A stretch of 64,000 bases of DNA from positions 9,548,001-9,612,000 of the forward strand of contig NZ_CP107903.1 in assembly GCF_036013955.1 (NCBI RefSeq), written 5' to 3'. The DNA comes from Streptomyces sp. NBC_00459. Lineage in GTDB: Bacteria; Actinomycetota; Actinomycetes; Streptomycetales; Streptomycetaceae. This document shows positions 32,691-42,071 of the stretch, piece by piece; within the stretch, counting starts at the first letter, position 1; each line of letters starts with the position of its first letter. Position numbers and translations under genes: made by a program. Below the pieces are notes generated by a model. The model was not told where the DNA came from. It did no database searches and saw only the letters and a list, made by a program, of their open reading frames with translations.

Positions 32691-33257
32691 GCAGTAGGCG
32701 TTGGCCGAGACCGTACATCCGCACGCCCGGCGGTGTGCGACGAGGCCATCGCCTCCTGCACCGGAGGGCGCATCTTCCCTGCACAACCGAGGTGCGCACG
32801 AACCGGCGTCTTCGAATTCGAGAGGTCTGGGGCGAGTTCCGGAGAGGTTCGATGCCGCCACGCTCTACGCCTGCTCGCTGCGGCAGCCTGATGTCACCGC
32901 TCGTGTCCGCGACGGCTTCCGAGTCTTGGGCGTCCCGGTCGGCCGGGCTGTCGAAGCGGCCGTGTGCGGCCAGTCGCTCCAGACCGTGGCCCGCGGCGAC
33001 AACCTGGCCCTGTCAGAGCCCTTTCGGAACTCGTCCGGGGAGCTTCGCCACCGCTGACCGAGCTCTCCGGTCCGGTGCCCACGCGCGTGCCGGCCCACCC
33101 GCCCGGTGCACGGACCTCGATCGCCTCGGCGTGCGGCATGTACGGGATCCAGCACCGTCGTCGGAACGCTTCCCGGATCTTCTCCCGGCGCCCGAGTCAC
33201 GGCCACCGGAACCTGAGTATCAGCATCAATGTCAGTGCCGAGGTCTACGGTGCGGCC
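32691..33257. other. gap without a confident gene
   Basis: About 570 bases downstream of the pectinesterase gene. Long frames exist on both strands but show only the Arg/Pro-rich composition of GC-rich non-coding frames. I see no family, terminator or RNA here. Confidence 0.35.
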
Positions 33258-34040
33258 ATGTTCACCCTGCCCGACGGTCTGCCTCCCGGCCGTTTTCTGC
33301 CTCGTGGGTCCGTACAAGCCTGGGTCTCTGACGAATTCCCGGAGGACATCGAAAGGCTGTGGCCCCGCTTGCTGAGCGAGCGAAGAGCAAGCGGCCTGGT
33401 TCCGCTTCTGTGCCTGCCCGACGCCATGGGAAGACCACTCAGCCTGGACCACATCACCGCCGTCCGCCTGGAGGAGGTGCTGACCGCGGACTTCATTGAG
33501 TACCGTCGTCGGAGGCTGCCGCTGTGGACGGACCCGACGCCGGCCCCGGTACCTGAGGGAATCGAGCCATGGCCGCACGACCCGGGGCCGCCGTTCGAAC
33601 AGTGGCCGGGCCTGGCACCGGCGACGCCGGTTACGTCGGCGGGCCCGACACCCGAGGAGGCTGCGTCAAGCCTGATTGCCAGGCTCATCGAGGCTGGCGA
33701 TTTCGGACTGGCCGAGTGCCGCCTCGTTCTCGTCCCCGCCCATCGAAGCAGCGATGCCCTGGCGTTGATCGGCTGGTCCGCGGAGGCACCTCTCCTTCTG
33801 CTGTGCGCACTCCTGCGGAGCTGGGAGGACCGGTTCGGAGCTCAGGTCGTAGCCGCTTTCGGCAGCGAACTGCACGTCTCGGTCGCGAGGCCTCTCGTTG
33901 AAGCAGAGCATGCGAGCCTGCTCGCTCTGGAGCATGTGCTGTCGACCGCGGACAACATCGTCGACGACCCTCCGACTCCGTTCCCCGAGTACGCGACGGA
34001 CCTTGTGGGGCGAACTTCCTGGTCGTTCTGGTGGGACTAG
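33258..34040 (+). CDS. DUF4253 domain-containing protein
   Basis: A 260-residue cytoplasmic protein. The C-terminal part (about 150-260) is the DUF4253 domain: C-R-L-V-L-V-P-A-H-R-S-S-D-A-L, then P-L-L-L-L-C-A-L-L-R-S-W-E-D-R-F-G-A and a conserved end W-S-F-W-W-D. The N-terminal half has a W-P-x-L-L-x-E-R pattern common to these proteins. The function is unknown; some family members sit next to toxin or immunity genes. ATG 33258 is the first start after which the sequence looks coding, although no ideal ribosome-binding site precedes it. It is followed by a strong terminator. Confidence 0.8.
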   Translation: MFTLPDGLPPGRFLPRGSVQAWVSDEFPEDIERLWPRLLSERRASGLVPLLCLPDAMGRPLSLDHITAVRLEEVLTADFIEYRRRRLPLWTDPTPAPVPEGIEPWPHDPGPPFEQWPGLAPATPVTSAGPTPEEAASSLIARLIEAGDFGLAECRLVLVPAHRSSDALALIGWSAEAPLLLLCALLRSWEDRFGAQVVAAFGSELHVSVARPLVEAEHASLLALEHVLSTADNIVDDPPTPFPEYATDLVGRTSWSFWWD

Positions 34041-34092
34041 TCCTATTGATCACGAGCGTCGTTGACTGTCGCCGGGCCTGAACACGGCGAAG

Positions 34093-34140
34093 ACCTCCGG
34101 TGTGGTGGAGCTGTCCAGGAACGCACCACACGGAGGTTTT
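34093..34140. terminator. strong hairpin terminator with T-run
   Basis: ACCTCCGGTGTGGTG (34093 onward) pairs with CACCACACGGAGGT ending at 34137, a 14-bp stem with one bulged G and a 16-base loop, followed by TTTT. It lies between the convergent DUF4253 and hydrolase genes. Confidence 0.8.
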
Positions 34141-34274
34141 CCTGTCCCACGGTGATCGGGGCGGCACCGGCCATCTGCCGGCCACTGCCCTCAAGGAGGG
34201 CCGGGACCTGTCCTTGGTGAGCGGCCTTCTGGTCGACACCGCCTACCGACTACTGCGGGCTCGGCGGCCCGGCG

Positions 34275-34997
34275 CTATTTCAGGTGCCGGTCGAAGAACC
34301 GACCCCCGTCCTCCACCTCGAACCACGGGGTACCGAGGTGTCCGCCCAGGTTGGCGTGCAGCGTCTTCTCCTTGCTGCCGAAGGCGTCGAACAGGTCCAG
34401 GGCCCGCTGCCGAGGGTTCCCTTCGTCGTCCCACTGCAGCAGGAGCAGCAGCGGGATGGTGACCTGCCGGGCCTCCTCGCGCTGGGCGCGGGGCACGTAA
34501 CCCCCAGCGAAGAAACCGGCGGCGGTGATGCGCGGTTCGGCCACCGTCAGCCGAATGCCGAGGGCGGTCCATCCCGAGTACCCGACCGGGCCGCCGATCT
34601 CGGGGAGCGAAAGGAGCGCGTCCAGGGTGGTCCGCCAGTCCGGGACCGCCTTTTCGACCAGCGGGCCGATGAAGGACTCGAAGATCTCCTCGACCGGCTC
34701 TCCGGCCTGCATCGCCCGGCGGAGGTCGGCGCGAGCCTGCTCGTCGGCGGCGGAACGGGGCCGGTCACCGCATCCGGTGGCGTCGATGGAGGCCACCGCG
34801 TAGCCGTACGCCGCGGAGTGCCGGGCCCGGGCCACCATCCGGGCGTCGCCCTTGGGCAGGCCGTTGTTGTGGGCCATCAGGATCAGCGGGGCAGGTGCGG
34901 CGGATCCGGGCGTCCACAGGGTGCCGGGGATCTCGCTGAGGGTGAATTCGCGTTCGAGGACGCCGTCGTCGAGGCGCTTTTCGGAAGTGAACTGCAT
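34275..34997 (-). CDS. alpha/beta hydrolase (dienelactone-hydrolase-like)
   Basis: A 240-residue cytoplasmic alpha/beta hydrolase. Strand 3 ends L-I-L-M-A-H-N-N-G, the nucleophile elbow is G-Y-S-G-W-T (second Gly replaced by Trp, as in some DLH/FrsA-like proteins), the acid lies in L-Q-W-D-D-E-G and the His in N-L-G-G-H-L-G-T-P. W-T-P-G-S-A-A-P-A-P-L-I near the N-terminus is typical of this clade. Its start region is preceded by relic-like sequence with no gene; convergent with the DUF4253 gene. Substrate unknown. Confidence 0.8.
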   Translation of the reverse strand: MQFTSEKRLDDGVLEREFTLSEIPGTLWTPGSAAPAPLILMAHNNGLPKGDARMVARARHSAAYGYAVASIDATGCGDRPRSAADEQARADLRRAMQAGEPVEEIFESFIGPLVEKAVPDWRTTLDALLSLPEIGGPVGYSGWTALGIRLTVAEPRITAAGFFAGGYVPRAQREEARQVTIPLLLLLQWDDEGNPRQRALDLFDAFGSKEKTLHANLGGHLGTPWFEVEDGGRFFDRHLK

Positions 34998-35629
34998 GGT
35001 TGTGCCCTTCGGGAGTGCTCAGAAGTGGCGCTCCCGGACGACCTACCGCCCGACCGTGACCCCGGAGGGGAGCACCCATGTCGATACTGCGTTCACGGGT
35101 ACCACCTCCTCGTTCTCTCGCACGGCCTCCGGAAAAGTAGCAGTGGCCGCCGAGGTCCGCCAACGGGTTTTTGCGGAGGCTCCGTGGCCGGATGCCACAG
35201 AACCCGGCCGGATGCTGGGAAACTCCACCGCACCACCGACCACCCCGGCTTGCTGTATGTCCTGGAGGGGACCTTCGGCCGGTCCCTGCACAAGGTGTCC
35301 CTGCTGTGGGACGACGATCGTCGGCCGACGTAGTTGATGGAGATCCTGCTGGAGAACGAACCTGCCCCGTCGGCACGGCCGCGACAGCCCGTCGTACGGG
35401 TACGAGCCCGCCGCGTCGGCCGTTCTCGCGATCGGCCGGAACCGATGATTCGACCTCGCCCATCACTGCTCGACAACCGTGAGGGCGGCCGACTGGTCCT
35501 GCTACTTCTGACGGCCGCGCGCAGGCCGGTCCCGCTCGCCGTTGCCGACCGATGCTGTTGTCTCCTGCCGGAAATCGGGTGTGGGCCCGGCCCCGAGCCG
35601 CGTCGGCCTCGGCGCGGACGCGGCACCGA
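34998..35629. other. gap of relic-like sequence, nothing recognised
   Basis: About 630 bases. Short frames such as the plus-strand H-P-G-L-L-Y-V-L-E-G-T-F-G-R and the minus-strand V-V-P-V-N-A-V-S-T-W-V-L-P look protein-like but are broken by stops within 40-80 codons. I could not assign them. Confidence 0.35.
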
Positions 35630-35998
35630 AATCACGCGCGCGGCAACTGACCGCCAGGCAGAGGTTCGTTGCCACCGGCCGCCGCCCCGAGCGCGTCCTT
35701 CACGCCCTCGGCGGCGAGCATGCGGGCCTCGTGACCGTAGCCCTGGACATCACCGACCCGGCCGCCGCCACGTCGGCCGCAGAGGCTGCCGTCGACTGCT
35801 TCGGCCGGATCGGCGTCCTGATCAACAATGCCGCCGACCTCTACGCCGGGTTCTTCGAGGAACTCCCCGATGCGCAGATCCGCACCCAGACCGAGACGAA
35901 CCTGTTCGGCCCGATGAACGTCACCCGCGTCCCGCTTGCCCGTCACGCGTGCTGAGAGCGCCGGGCACGTCCTCACTCTGTCGTCGTCCCCCTTGCAA
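35630..35998 (+). pseudogene. short-chain dehydrogenase relic
   Basis: The frame from about 35640 reads V-A-T-G-R-R-P-E-R-V, then L-D-I-T-D-P-A-A-A, I-G-V-L-I-N-N-A-A-D and P-M-N-V-T-R: the middle of a classical SDR including the N-N-A-(G/A) motif. The cofactor loop T-G-x-x-x-G-I-G is missing upstream. At about 35940 the frame shifts to A-G-H-V-L-T-L-S-S-S, the strand with the catalytic Ser, after which the Y-x-x-x-K half is lost. It is truncated at both ends and frameshifted. Confidence 0.7.
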
Positions 35999-36369
35999 GA
36001 GCGGTCGGCACCAGTACGCCAAGCGCCTGGCCGCCCACGCCTGAACCCCACCGCTCCGGAGCGCCGCCGAGCTACTGGGCGGAGACCGCGCTCGTGGTGG
36101 CTGGGACGCACGCCTCGACAGCTTCGAAGAACGCGGCCCGTGCGGCGTTGCGGGTGAAATCCGCTCAGCGTCCCCACACCGCATACACGAACGCCCTCAG
36201 CGGCGCAGTTCCTCTGCTGCCGATGACTCCCGTAACGAGGGCCATGAGCACGTTCTCCTGGTCGGCCCAACTGCTTTGGGCGGCGATCCAGGCGAGGATG
36301 ACCACCTGTCACACTGAGCCCGTGCGTGTCGCGGCAGGGCGGCACCCAACGGAAGGAACTGATCGCGGG

Positions 36370-36669
36370 ATGCCCCGATGGATAGTGCTGGCCGTACCGG
36401 TCGGCGGCGTGGCAGAGGCAAACAGCGACGCGCGTACCGTCGCGGAGTTCGAAGGGAGCGCCGGCGAAGCGGAGACGGCTCTGCTGGAGGCAGCGAACAC
36501 GTACAGGCACGGCCCCTGGAAAGTACGCCGCCGCGAGATCTTCAAGTGCTCCAGCCGGTCCTACCTCATTCGGATCCGGGAGCGGGCAGCTACATACAGC
36601 CTCCTCGTTCAGCTTGCCGAGCTTGTCCACGACTCTGATGTGAAGTCGGTGGACGAGTCTCTCGGCTGA
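36370..36669 (+). CDS. hypothetical actinobacterial protein
   Basis: A 99-residue soluble protein beginning M-P-R-W-I-V-L-A-V-P-V-G-G. It alternates an acidic segment (A-R-T-V-A-E-F-E-G-S) with a basic one (Y-R-H-G-P-W-K-V-R-R-R-E-I-F) and ends with a helix L-L-V-Q-L-A-E-L-V-H-D. I recall similar Streptomyces hypotheticals with the same opening; no function is known. An upstream in-frame ATG at 36297 would add 24 residues of low-complexity type and has no better ribosome-binding site, so the start is uncertain. Confidence 0.6.
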   Translation: MPRWIVLAVPVGGVAEANSDARTVAEFEGSAGEAETALLEAANTYRHGPWKVRRREIFKCSSRSYLIRIRERAATYSLLVQLAELVHDSDVKSVDESLG

Positions 36670-36740
36670 CGACCAGTCACCACGAAGTTGAGTCAGATCC
36701 CCTGTGAGAGCTGTGCAGTCACCCCGCCCGCGATATTCGA

Positions 36741-37526
36741 GTGAACGTGGGAGAGGGCTTGCGTAGGGTGGTGATCGTGGACCCAGCTGACTTTTACACC
36801 GGCATCGTCGCGGACCTCTACGGGCCGTTGAAGTCCTTCTCCCAAGACCCCGAGCCCTATGCGGCCTTCATTCAGCATGCCGGTTTGCCGGCGCTGGAGT
36901 TGGGATGCGGGGACGGTGATCCTTTGCTCGAGTTGCGCAGGCGCGGCCTGGATGTCGAGGGTGTCGACTCGTCCGCGGACATGCTAGAACGCCTGCGTCG
37001 CCGGGCGGATGAACAGGGCATCCGTGCCACCGTGTTCCACCAGCGCATGGAAGCTCTGGATCTGCCTCGCAGCTACCGGGCGATCTTCCTCGCCGGACCG
37101 ACCTTCACTCTGCTCCCTGACGACGACGCGGCGCTGGCCGCCCTGCGCGGAATCCGCGCCCACCTGGCGGAGGGCGGCACCGTGCTGGTGCCTCTGTTCA
37201 CCCCCGCACCGACCCCGGTGGAACAGCTCGGCCTGGTGCGTACGGCCGTCGCACCCGATGGCGCGGAGCTTCGGTTCTCCGTCGTCGCCGAGGAGCGCGA
37301 CGAGCTGGCCCGGACACAGACGACGCTTCTGCGCTACGAACGCCATCACGGTTCGGACAGCAGCGTGGTGGAGCGCCCGTGGATCCTGCACTGGTACACC
37401 CGCGACCAGTTCGAGAAGCTGGCCACGACCGCCGGCCTGACCGTGACAGCGGTCACCGATCCTGACGGCAGGCCCGCCCCTGCCAGCGCCACCGACCTGC
37501 TCCACTTCCGGCTCCAGGCCACTTGA
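36741..37526 (+). CDS. class I SAM-dependent methyltransferase
   Basis: A methyltransferase of about 249-261 residues. Motif I reads A-L-E-L-G-C-G-D-G-D-P, with the next strand D-V-E-G-V-D-S-S (acid for SAM), and G-T-V-L-V-P-L-F for strand 5. The sequence D-F-Y-T-G-I-V-A-D-L-Y-G-P-L at the start resembles the N-cap of these enzymes. GTG 36741 opens the frame, but GTG 36777 has AGGGTG at a 6-base distance and gives V-D-P-A-D-F-Y-T-G, so it may be the real start. Downstream are small-protein and relic sequences; the target molecule is unknown. Confidence 0.82.
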   Translation: MNVGEGLRRVVIVDPADFYTGIVADLYGPLKSFSQDPEPYAAFIQHAGLPALELGCGDGDPLLELRRRGLDVEGVDSSADMLERLRRRADEQGIRATVFHQRMEALDLPRSYRAIFLAGPTFTLLPDDDAALAALRGIRAHLAEGGTVLVPLFTPAPTPVEQLGLVRTAVAPDGAELRFSVVAEERDELARTQTTLLRYERHHGSDSSVVERPWILHWYTRDQFEKLATTAGLTVTAVTDPDGRPAPASATDLLHFRLQAT

Positions 37527-37771
37527 CCCCCTTCTTCCCTGAACAGGTCAGGGCCCCGTCTCCGCTACCACGCCCGAAGATCCGTGCCAGGGCTTCGAAC
37601 GCGCCGAACTCAGCGACGGGCGACTCTCGTCGAGAGTCGGGTCGCAAGGTGGACCAAGCCCCGTGTTCGCAGCTTGGAGATGGCTGACCGCTGGACACGG
37701 ATGGTGATCGCCGCCTACGCCCCGGCCTCGGCTCGCGCGCTCGCTGGCGACGGAGCCACCAGATCAGACAC

Positions 37772-38164
37772 TCAAAGGCGAGTAACTGCCGCAGCGATGC
37801 CGGACTTCCGGAGCGCGCGGGCCAGGTGTTCCATCTCGGGAAGCGTTCCTGAGTAATCGCCATCCACCGCGCGGCGTAGCACAGCCTTCGCGTTCATCAG
37901 GTCGATGCCGAGCTCGGCCCGCAGCACGCGCATGATGGCGACGCTCTTCGTCGACGGACTGCGCACCTGCAGCCTCGCGGGTCCATGCTCGGAGAGCATC
38001 TGATCCCGCAGTTCCGCCGGCACATCACCACCGCACACAGCTACCGCCCATCCACAGACGGAACAGGTCGACTCGACGTCCCACCGCAACTGGCCGCCCA
38101 CCAGGGCCTGAACTCCCCAACACTCCAGCTCCGCACCGCAGTCCTGGCATACGTTCGAAGTCAA
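37772..38164 (-). CDS. zinc-ribbon plus ribosomal L7/L12-like domain protein
   Basis: A protein of about 130 residues. The N-terminus carries two C-x2-C pairs (C-Q-D-C-G and C-S-V-C-G, about 30 residues apart), a zinc ribbon. The C-terminal half, V-A-I-M-R-V-L-R-A-E-L-G-I-D-L-M-N-A-K-A-V-L-R-R, is similar to the C-terminal domain of ribosomal protein L7/L12, the part that contacts translation GTPases. The region upstream of about 38165 encodes a plus-strand gene relic, so the gene probably starts at the TTG at 38164 or lost its own start there. It is not a true ribosomal protein; the role is unknown. Confidence 0.65.
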   Translation of the reverse strand: MTSNVCQDCGAELECWGVQALVGGQLRWDVESTCSVCGWAVAVCGGDVPAELRDQMLSEHGPARLQVRSPSTKSVAIMRVLRAELGIDLMNAKAVLRRAVDGDYSGTLPEMEHLARALRKSGIAAAVTRL

Positions 38165-38181
38165 TGCCCGTTTGTCCGGCC

Positions 38182-38334
38182 CACTTCGCGAGTGGTACCA
38201 GGCGCTCGACGCTACTGACCCGGGCCGCGTGGTGTGGAATTGGGATACCGAGGTGGCCATGACCCCGCGGCAACGCCATGACCTTGGCCTGTTCGACGAC
38301 TGGATCCAGCGCTTGCCTGCCCTGTCTGCATGAT
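38182..38334 (+). pseudogene. C-terminal fragment of an unidentified gene
   Basis: This plus-strand frame reads L-R-E-W-Y-Q-A-L-D-A-T-D-P-G-R, then W-N-W-D-T-E and ends L-G-L-F-D-D-W-I-Q-R-L-P-A before a TGA. It is clearly protein-like, with aromatic and acidic residues unlike shadow frames, but is cut off on its 5' side where the zinc-ribbon gene begins. The parent family is not recognised. Confidence 0.45.
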
Positions 38335-38657
38335 CTACGCCGTGAGAACGGCTTCACTGAGGTGAGGTCGTTGACGCTCCCATGGGTGACTGCCGGTTGC
38401 AGAGCGATCGGGCCAACAGCAATGAACGAAGCCGCGGCCCTCCTGAGCACTCCGCTGCGGTTCCCCGGTTCTCCCGGCCGGATCTCCCAGGATCCGCGGG
38501 CGAGAAACACCACCCGATCCGACCCAACAGCCGTTTGGCGATCGAGCGTTCCCGGAACTCACCAGCACGCGCTGCCGCTTCCTACCGACACGATCAGCGC
38601 CGTGACTCACATCGTGGCGCGTGCTGCCGAGGCTGTCGGTTCACTGATCCGCATCGC
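38335..38657. other. gap without a confident gene
   Basis: About 320 bases between a gene relic and the S66 peptidase gene. I see nothing that I can assign. Confidence 0.3.
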
Positions 38658-39680
38658 TCAGCCGCCCGCTCCGCTCCCCGCCAGCGGGCGTACTGCCGGT
38701 TCGAGCAGCGACAGCGTCCGCTGCTGCGCGTCGAGGGCGACGCGGACACCGACCGGCATCGGGAGATTCGGGCCGGCGTGTCCGAACTCGACGTTGCCCA
38801 GGACCGGGATGTCACGGTCGCCGAGGACGTCGAGGACGATCTCGCGCAGGGTCGGGGACGCGTCGGGCGAGTCGAGTCCGTCGATCCCGTCCGGGATGCC
38901 CACGACCATGCCGGAGATCCGATCGAGGATGCCGGCGTGCCGCAGTACCTGCAGATAGCTCCACACATAGGCTGCCAGACCTCCCGCCTCCTCCCAGAAC
39001 AGCACCGCGCCGTCGAACCATTCGAGCGGCAGCGCGTAGGACGTCGCTTGGTTCAGTACGATGCGGTTGATTACTCCGCCGATCAGGCGGCCTTCGGTGC
39101 GACCGGCACGCCAGCACTCCCACGTCGGGGTGGAGGGCAGCGGGCCGATCGGCTCGGTACCGGTCAGCAGCGTCGAGTAGAGCTCCTCGAGTTGCGCCCT
39201 GCGTGCCGCAGTCGCGCGCTGCCAGTGTCCGCCGAGTCCAGGGGTGGCCAGGTCGGTATGGAAGCCGACCAGACCCGTGCGCGCGTAGAACACCAGATGC
39301 AGCAGCGAGATGTCGCTGAAACCGAGGATCGGCTTGGGGTCGGCAGTGATCGCCTCGAAGTCGATCAGATCGAGGTATCCGAGCGCCGTCTGGCCGCCGT
39401 CATGCGCGATGATCGCGCGCACCTCGGGATCTCGCAGAAGGGCGTTGAGCTCTTCGGCGATCTCCGCCGGCCGAGCCGCGCTCCACCAACGGTGCCGCCC
39501 TGCATCGAGGAGCCGTGCCCGGCGCACACGGAATCCCATCCGCTCGAGCACGTCCACCGCCTGCTTGAGGTCGGGCTCGGATGCGGCATGGAGCGGCCCA
39601 GACAGCGATGCGATGACGACGAGATCTCCGGGCCTCAGGGCACGAGGTCGAAGCAGTCGAGGCAGCGCAGTAGGAGTCAC
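38658..39680 (-). CDS. S66 family LD-carboxypeptidase / MccF-like peptidase
   Basis: A 340-residue cytoplasmic serine peptidase. The triad of S66 enzymes is visible: Ser122 in I-L-G-F-S-D-I-S (nucleophile after a glycine turn), Glu230 or 231 in L-F-W-E-E-A-G-G, and His301 in V-E-F-G-H-A-G. The N-terminal part has A-S-L-S-G-P and H-D-G-G-Q-T-A-L-G-Y. Two roles occur in the family: LdcA trims murein tetrapeptides at the L-D bond during cell-wall recycling, and MccF hydrolyses aminoacyl nucleotides such as microcin C. The W-E-E-A loop and G-F-S-D spelling are nearer the MccF-type branch in my judgement, which would imply self-protection. No microcin genes are adjacent. Confidence 0.88.
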   Translation of the reverse strand: MTPTALPRLLRPRALRPGDLVVIASLSGPLHAASEPDLKQAVDVLERMGFRVRRARLLDAGRHRWWSAARPAEIAEELNALLRDPEVRAIIAHDGGQTALGYLDLIDFEAITADPKPILGFSDISLLHLVFYARTGLVGFHTDLATPGLGGHWQRATAARRAQLEELYSTLLTGTEPIGPLPSTPTWECWRAGRTEGRLIGGVINRIVLNQATSYALPLEWFDGAVLFWEEAGGLAAYVWSYLQVLRHAGILDRISGMVVGIPDGIDGLDSPDASPTLREIVLDVLGDRDIPVLGNVEFGHAGPNLPMPVGVRVALDAQQRTLSLLEPAVRPLAGSGAGG

Positions 39681-39889
39681 CGAGGCAGTATCCCGACACC
39701 CTCAGTAACACGCGACGCATTTACCGGCGTCCATCCACGAAGCCCCTGGCCCAGAACAAGCCGCCCTCCGGGGACAGTTGGAGTCGCCTCGGGTGGAGCC
39801 AAGTAGCACAGCCCTAGCGACGCCCGCTACGGATGCGTCGGCCTGCATCCGGTTGCGTCGGTCCCAATCACCAGTGGTCCTTGCTGGAT

Positions 39890-40525
39890 CGCCCTACTAG
39901 ACCGTCCTTACCTCTGCTGCTCACCGTCCTCGACGGGATCATGGCCATCCAGTTCAAGGTGCTCACGGTGGCCATCCCGCTCTGGCTGGTCGGTGCCACC
40001 ACCGCCCCGCACTGGCTCATCTCGGGCACGATGTTCACCGGAACCGTCATCGTCGTCGCGTTCCAGGTTCGAGCCGGCCGCAACATCGATTCCCCCGTGG
40101 CCGGCGGTAGCGCCTATTGCCGGGCTGGCATGGCCTTTCTCATCGCGTGCTCGCTGATCTCCCTGTCCGCGGGGATTCCGGCTTGGGCTGCCGCAACCCT
40201 GCTCATCACCGCAGTGGTCATCCACACAGTCGGCGAGCTCTGGCATGCCGCTGCCGGCTTCGAAGTGTCGTTCGCCCTCGCCCCGCGGCACGCCATCGGT
40301 CAGTACCTGGGCGTATTCGGGCTCGGCACCGGACTTGCCGAGGCCCTCGGACCAGGTCTGCTCATCGCCCTCTGCATCACCTGGAGCCGCCCCGGCTGGT
40401 ATGCCGTCGGAGCGATGTTCGCCCTGACCGGCATGGCAGCACCACCCGGTGTCCGCTGGACACAACACCACCAGCACGCTCGTCAGACGCGGCCTCACTC
40501 TGTGGTGAAGGCGCAAGCCGCCTGA
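39890..40525 (+). pseudogene. C-terminal half of an MFS transporter
   Basis: About 212 residues with six hydrophobic segments (V-L-T-V-A-I-P-L-W-L-V, G-T-M-F-T-G-T-V-I-V-V-A-F, M-A-F-L-I-A-C-S-L-I, A-A-T-L-L-I-T-A-V-V-I-H, G-P-G-L-L-I-A-L-C-I and A-V-G-A-M-F-A-L-T-G-M). It begins abruptly with L-L-L-T-V-L-D-G-I-M-A, typical of the domain 2 start of MFS proteins, and has no N-terminal six helices or ribosome-binding site. It is a deleted transporter gene; function is not expected, though a half-protein could be made. Confidence 0.7.
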
Positions 40526-40544
40526 TCAGCTGCAAGGAACGGTT

Positions 40545-41840
40545 CTAGAAGCCGAAGGAGTTGTGCGGTTCGGGATCGATGCGGAACATCCGGGTCAGCC
40601 GCCCGATCGCGCCGTCGGAGTGCGGAGTGATGTGGCCCGCGTACGTCAGGTCGTGCGCCGACATGCCCCCGAAGTAGAGCGAACTGAGCGCCGACACCGT
40701 GATGGTCAGGTCCGTCTTCTGGTCGGTGGCAACGCATGTCGGCGTGGTACCGCCTGCCCGGAGAAGCCATGTCCGGTTGTTTGCCGGGCACATTCGGTCG
40801 TCGTCGATGGTGAACACCAACTCGCCGACCGAGTCGTACGAACGTTGTGTCAGGGCGAGGGGGACGTCGAGCAGACGCGCCCACAGGTTGTCCGACTGGC
40901 GGGTGATGCGCATCGCCCGTGGGCTCGCGAGCATCCACCGAAGTGGTTCGTCGCGCGGACGGCCGGGCGCAACGATGGTCCTGGTGAGGTCGAAGTCGAC
41001 CAGCAGACTCCACAGGGCGCGATATGCCATCGGGTTCGTCGCCTCCAACGCCTCTACGACGAGCGTTCCCGCATTGCCGACTGCCGAGGACCACGGCAGT
41101 CGAAAGTTGGCTATGCCGTCCACATCGCCGTGCTGGTCACGGTGGACGAGATACCGCAGCGGCCCGTTCGTGCCGTCCGCGCTACCGGACAGCCCGTCCC
41201 AGCGCCCGGGCAAGGGGGCGAGCTCACCGACACGGGATACACGCACCTCCGCGTGCACCATGGGCCAGAACTTCTTTGCCTGAGTGGCATCGACCAGCTC
41301 CAGCGAACCCGGATCGGGCTCTGCCGGAAGAAGGGCCGCCTCATGACGGTCCAGTTCCCACCGCACACGGTAGGTCGCCGGCGAGAAGCCGAATCGGCCG
41401 TAGATGCTGCCCTCGCTGGCGCTGAGCATTGCCAACGGCTCACCCCGGTCCAAGGCCGCCTCGAACATGGCCTGCATCATCCGCCGCAGGTAGCCGCGTC
41501 GGCGGTGTGTAGCGATCACCGCGGTAGCGGTGACTCCGGCCATCTTGACCGTAGTCCCGCCGGGGACCGTTACGTCGAAGGAGATGGTGGCCGATGCGCC
41601 GACGCAGGCGCCGTCGGCGAATGTCGCAATCGGATGGAAGGATTCGTCCTCGACATCGGCTTCTGCCCACTTCTCAAGCTGCTCAGCGGTTGCCGGAGTG
41701 CGCTGCGGAGGCCACGGCTCCGGACCACCGTGCCACGCTGCATCGGCCGGCTCCCAGCTCGGCAACCCGTTCGCGTAAGGCAAAGCCAGATAGTACGCGT
41801 TCATCTCATCGCGCCGTGGCGGGCGGACCTGAATAGCCAT
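40545..41840 (-). CDS. Eis-like GNAT N-acetyltransferase
   Basis: A 431-residue protein with the Eis architecture: an N-terminal GNAT domain with V-T-A-T-A-V-I-A-T-H-R-R-R-G-Y-L-R-R (acetyl-CoA pyrophosphate loop R-R-x-G-Y), a second degenerate GNAT domain after L-S-A-S-E-G-S-I-Y-G-R-F-G-F-S-P-A, and a C-terminal sterol-carrier-like domain. It ends in a bare Phe carboxylate (N-S-F-G-F), which acts as general base in Mycobacterium Eis. ATG 41840 is chosen; an upstream in-frame ATG adds 11 odd residues. Such enzymes acetylate amines on aminoglycosides or peptides, often as hexamers. Resistance is possible but unproven. Confidence 0.88.
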   Translation of the reverse strand: MAIQVRPPRRDEMNAYYLALPYANGLPSWEPADAAWHGGPEPWPPQRTPATAEQLEKWAEADVEDESFHPIATFADGACVGASATISFDVTVPGGTTVKMAGVTATAVIATHRRRGYLRRMMQAMFEAALDRGEPLAMLSASEGSIYGRFGFSPATYRVRWELDRHEAALLPAEPDPGSLELVDATQAKKFWPMVHAEVRVSRVGELAPLPGRWDGLSGSADGTNGPLRYLVHRDQHGDVDGIANFRLPWSSAVGNAGTLVVEALEATNPMAYRALWSLLVDFDLTRTIVAPGRPRDEPLRWMLASPRAMRITRQSDNLWARLLDVPLALTQRSYDSVGELVFTIDDDRMCPANNRTWLLRAGGTTPTCVATDQKTDLTITVSALSSLYFGGMSAHDLTYAGHITPHSDGAIGRLTRMFRIDPEPHNSFGF

Positions 41841-42071
41841 GACGCACATTGCATCCGCCGCCATCGCCTGCACACAACCGATTAGTTGCTCGTCGAGTCA
41901 CCGGCCGTCTGCCGAGGAGGTGGTCGTGGAAGGTCCGGGCGAGATCGCACGCCCGGGCGTTTGTCAACGGCCACTCAGTTCTCCCCGGAGGCGGCCAGTA
42001 ATTCTCCCCGCTGGCGGCCAGTAGATCTTCCCCAACCGCGGCCAGATATCTCCCCGCTGTTGGTGGGTGGA

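Noticed and set aside
35632..36630. 332-codon minus-strand frame across the SDR relic
   Set aside because: Antisense shadow; the plus strand carries SDR motifs and a small conserved-looking gene.
37772..38164. True ribosomal protein L7/L12
   Set aside because: It has a zinc ribbon and lacks the L7/L12 N-terminal dimerisation domain and hinge; rplL genes lie beside rplJ.
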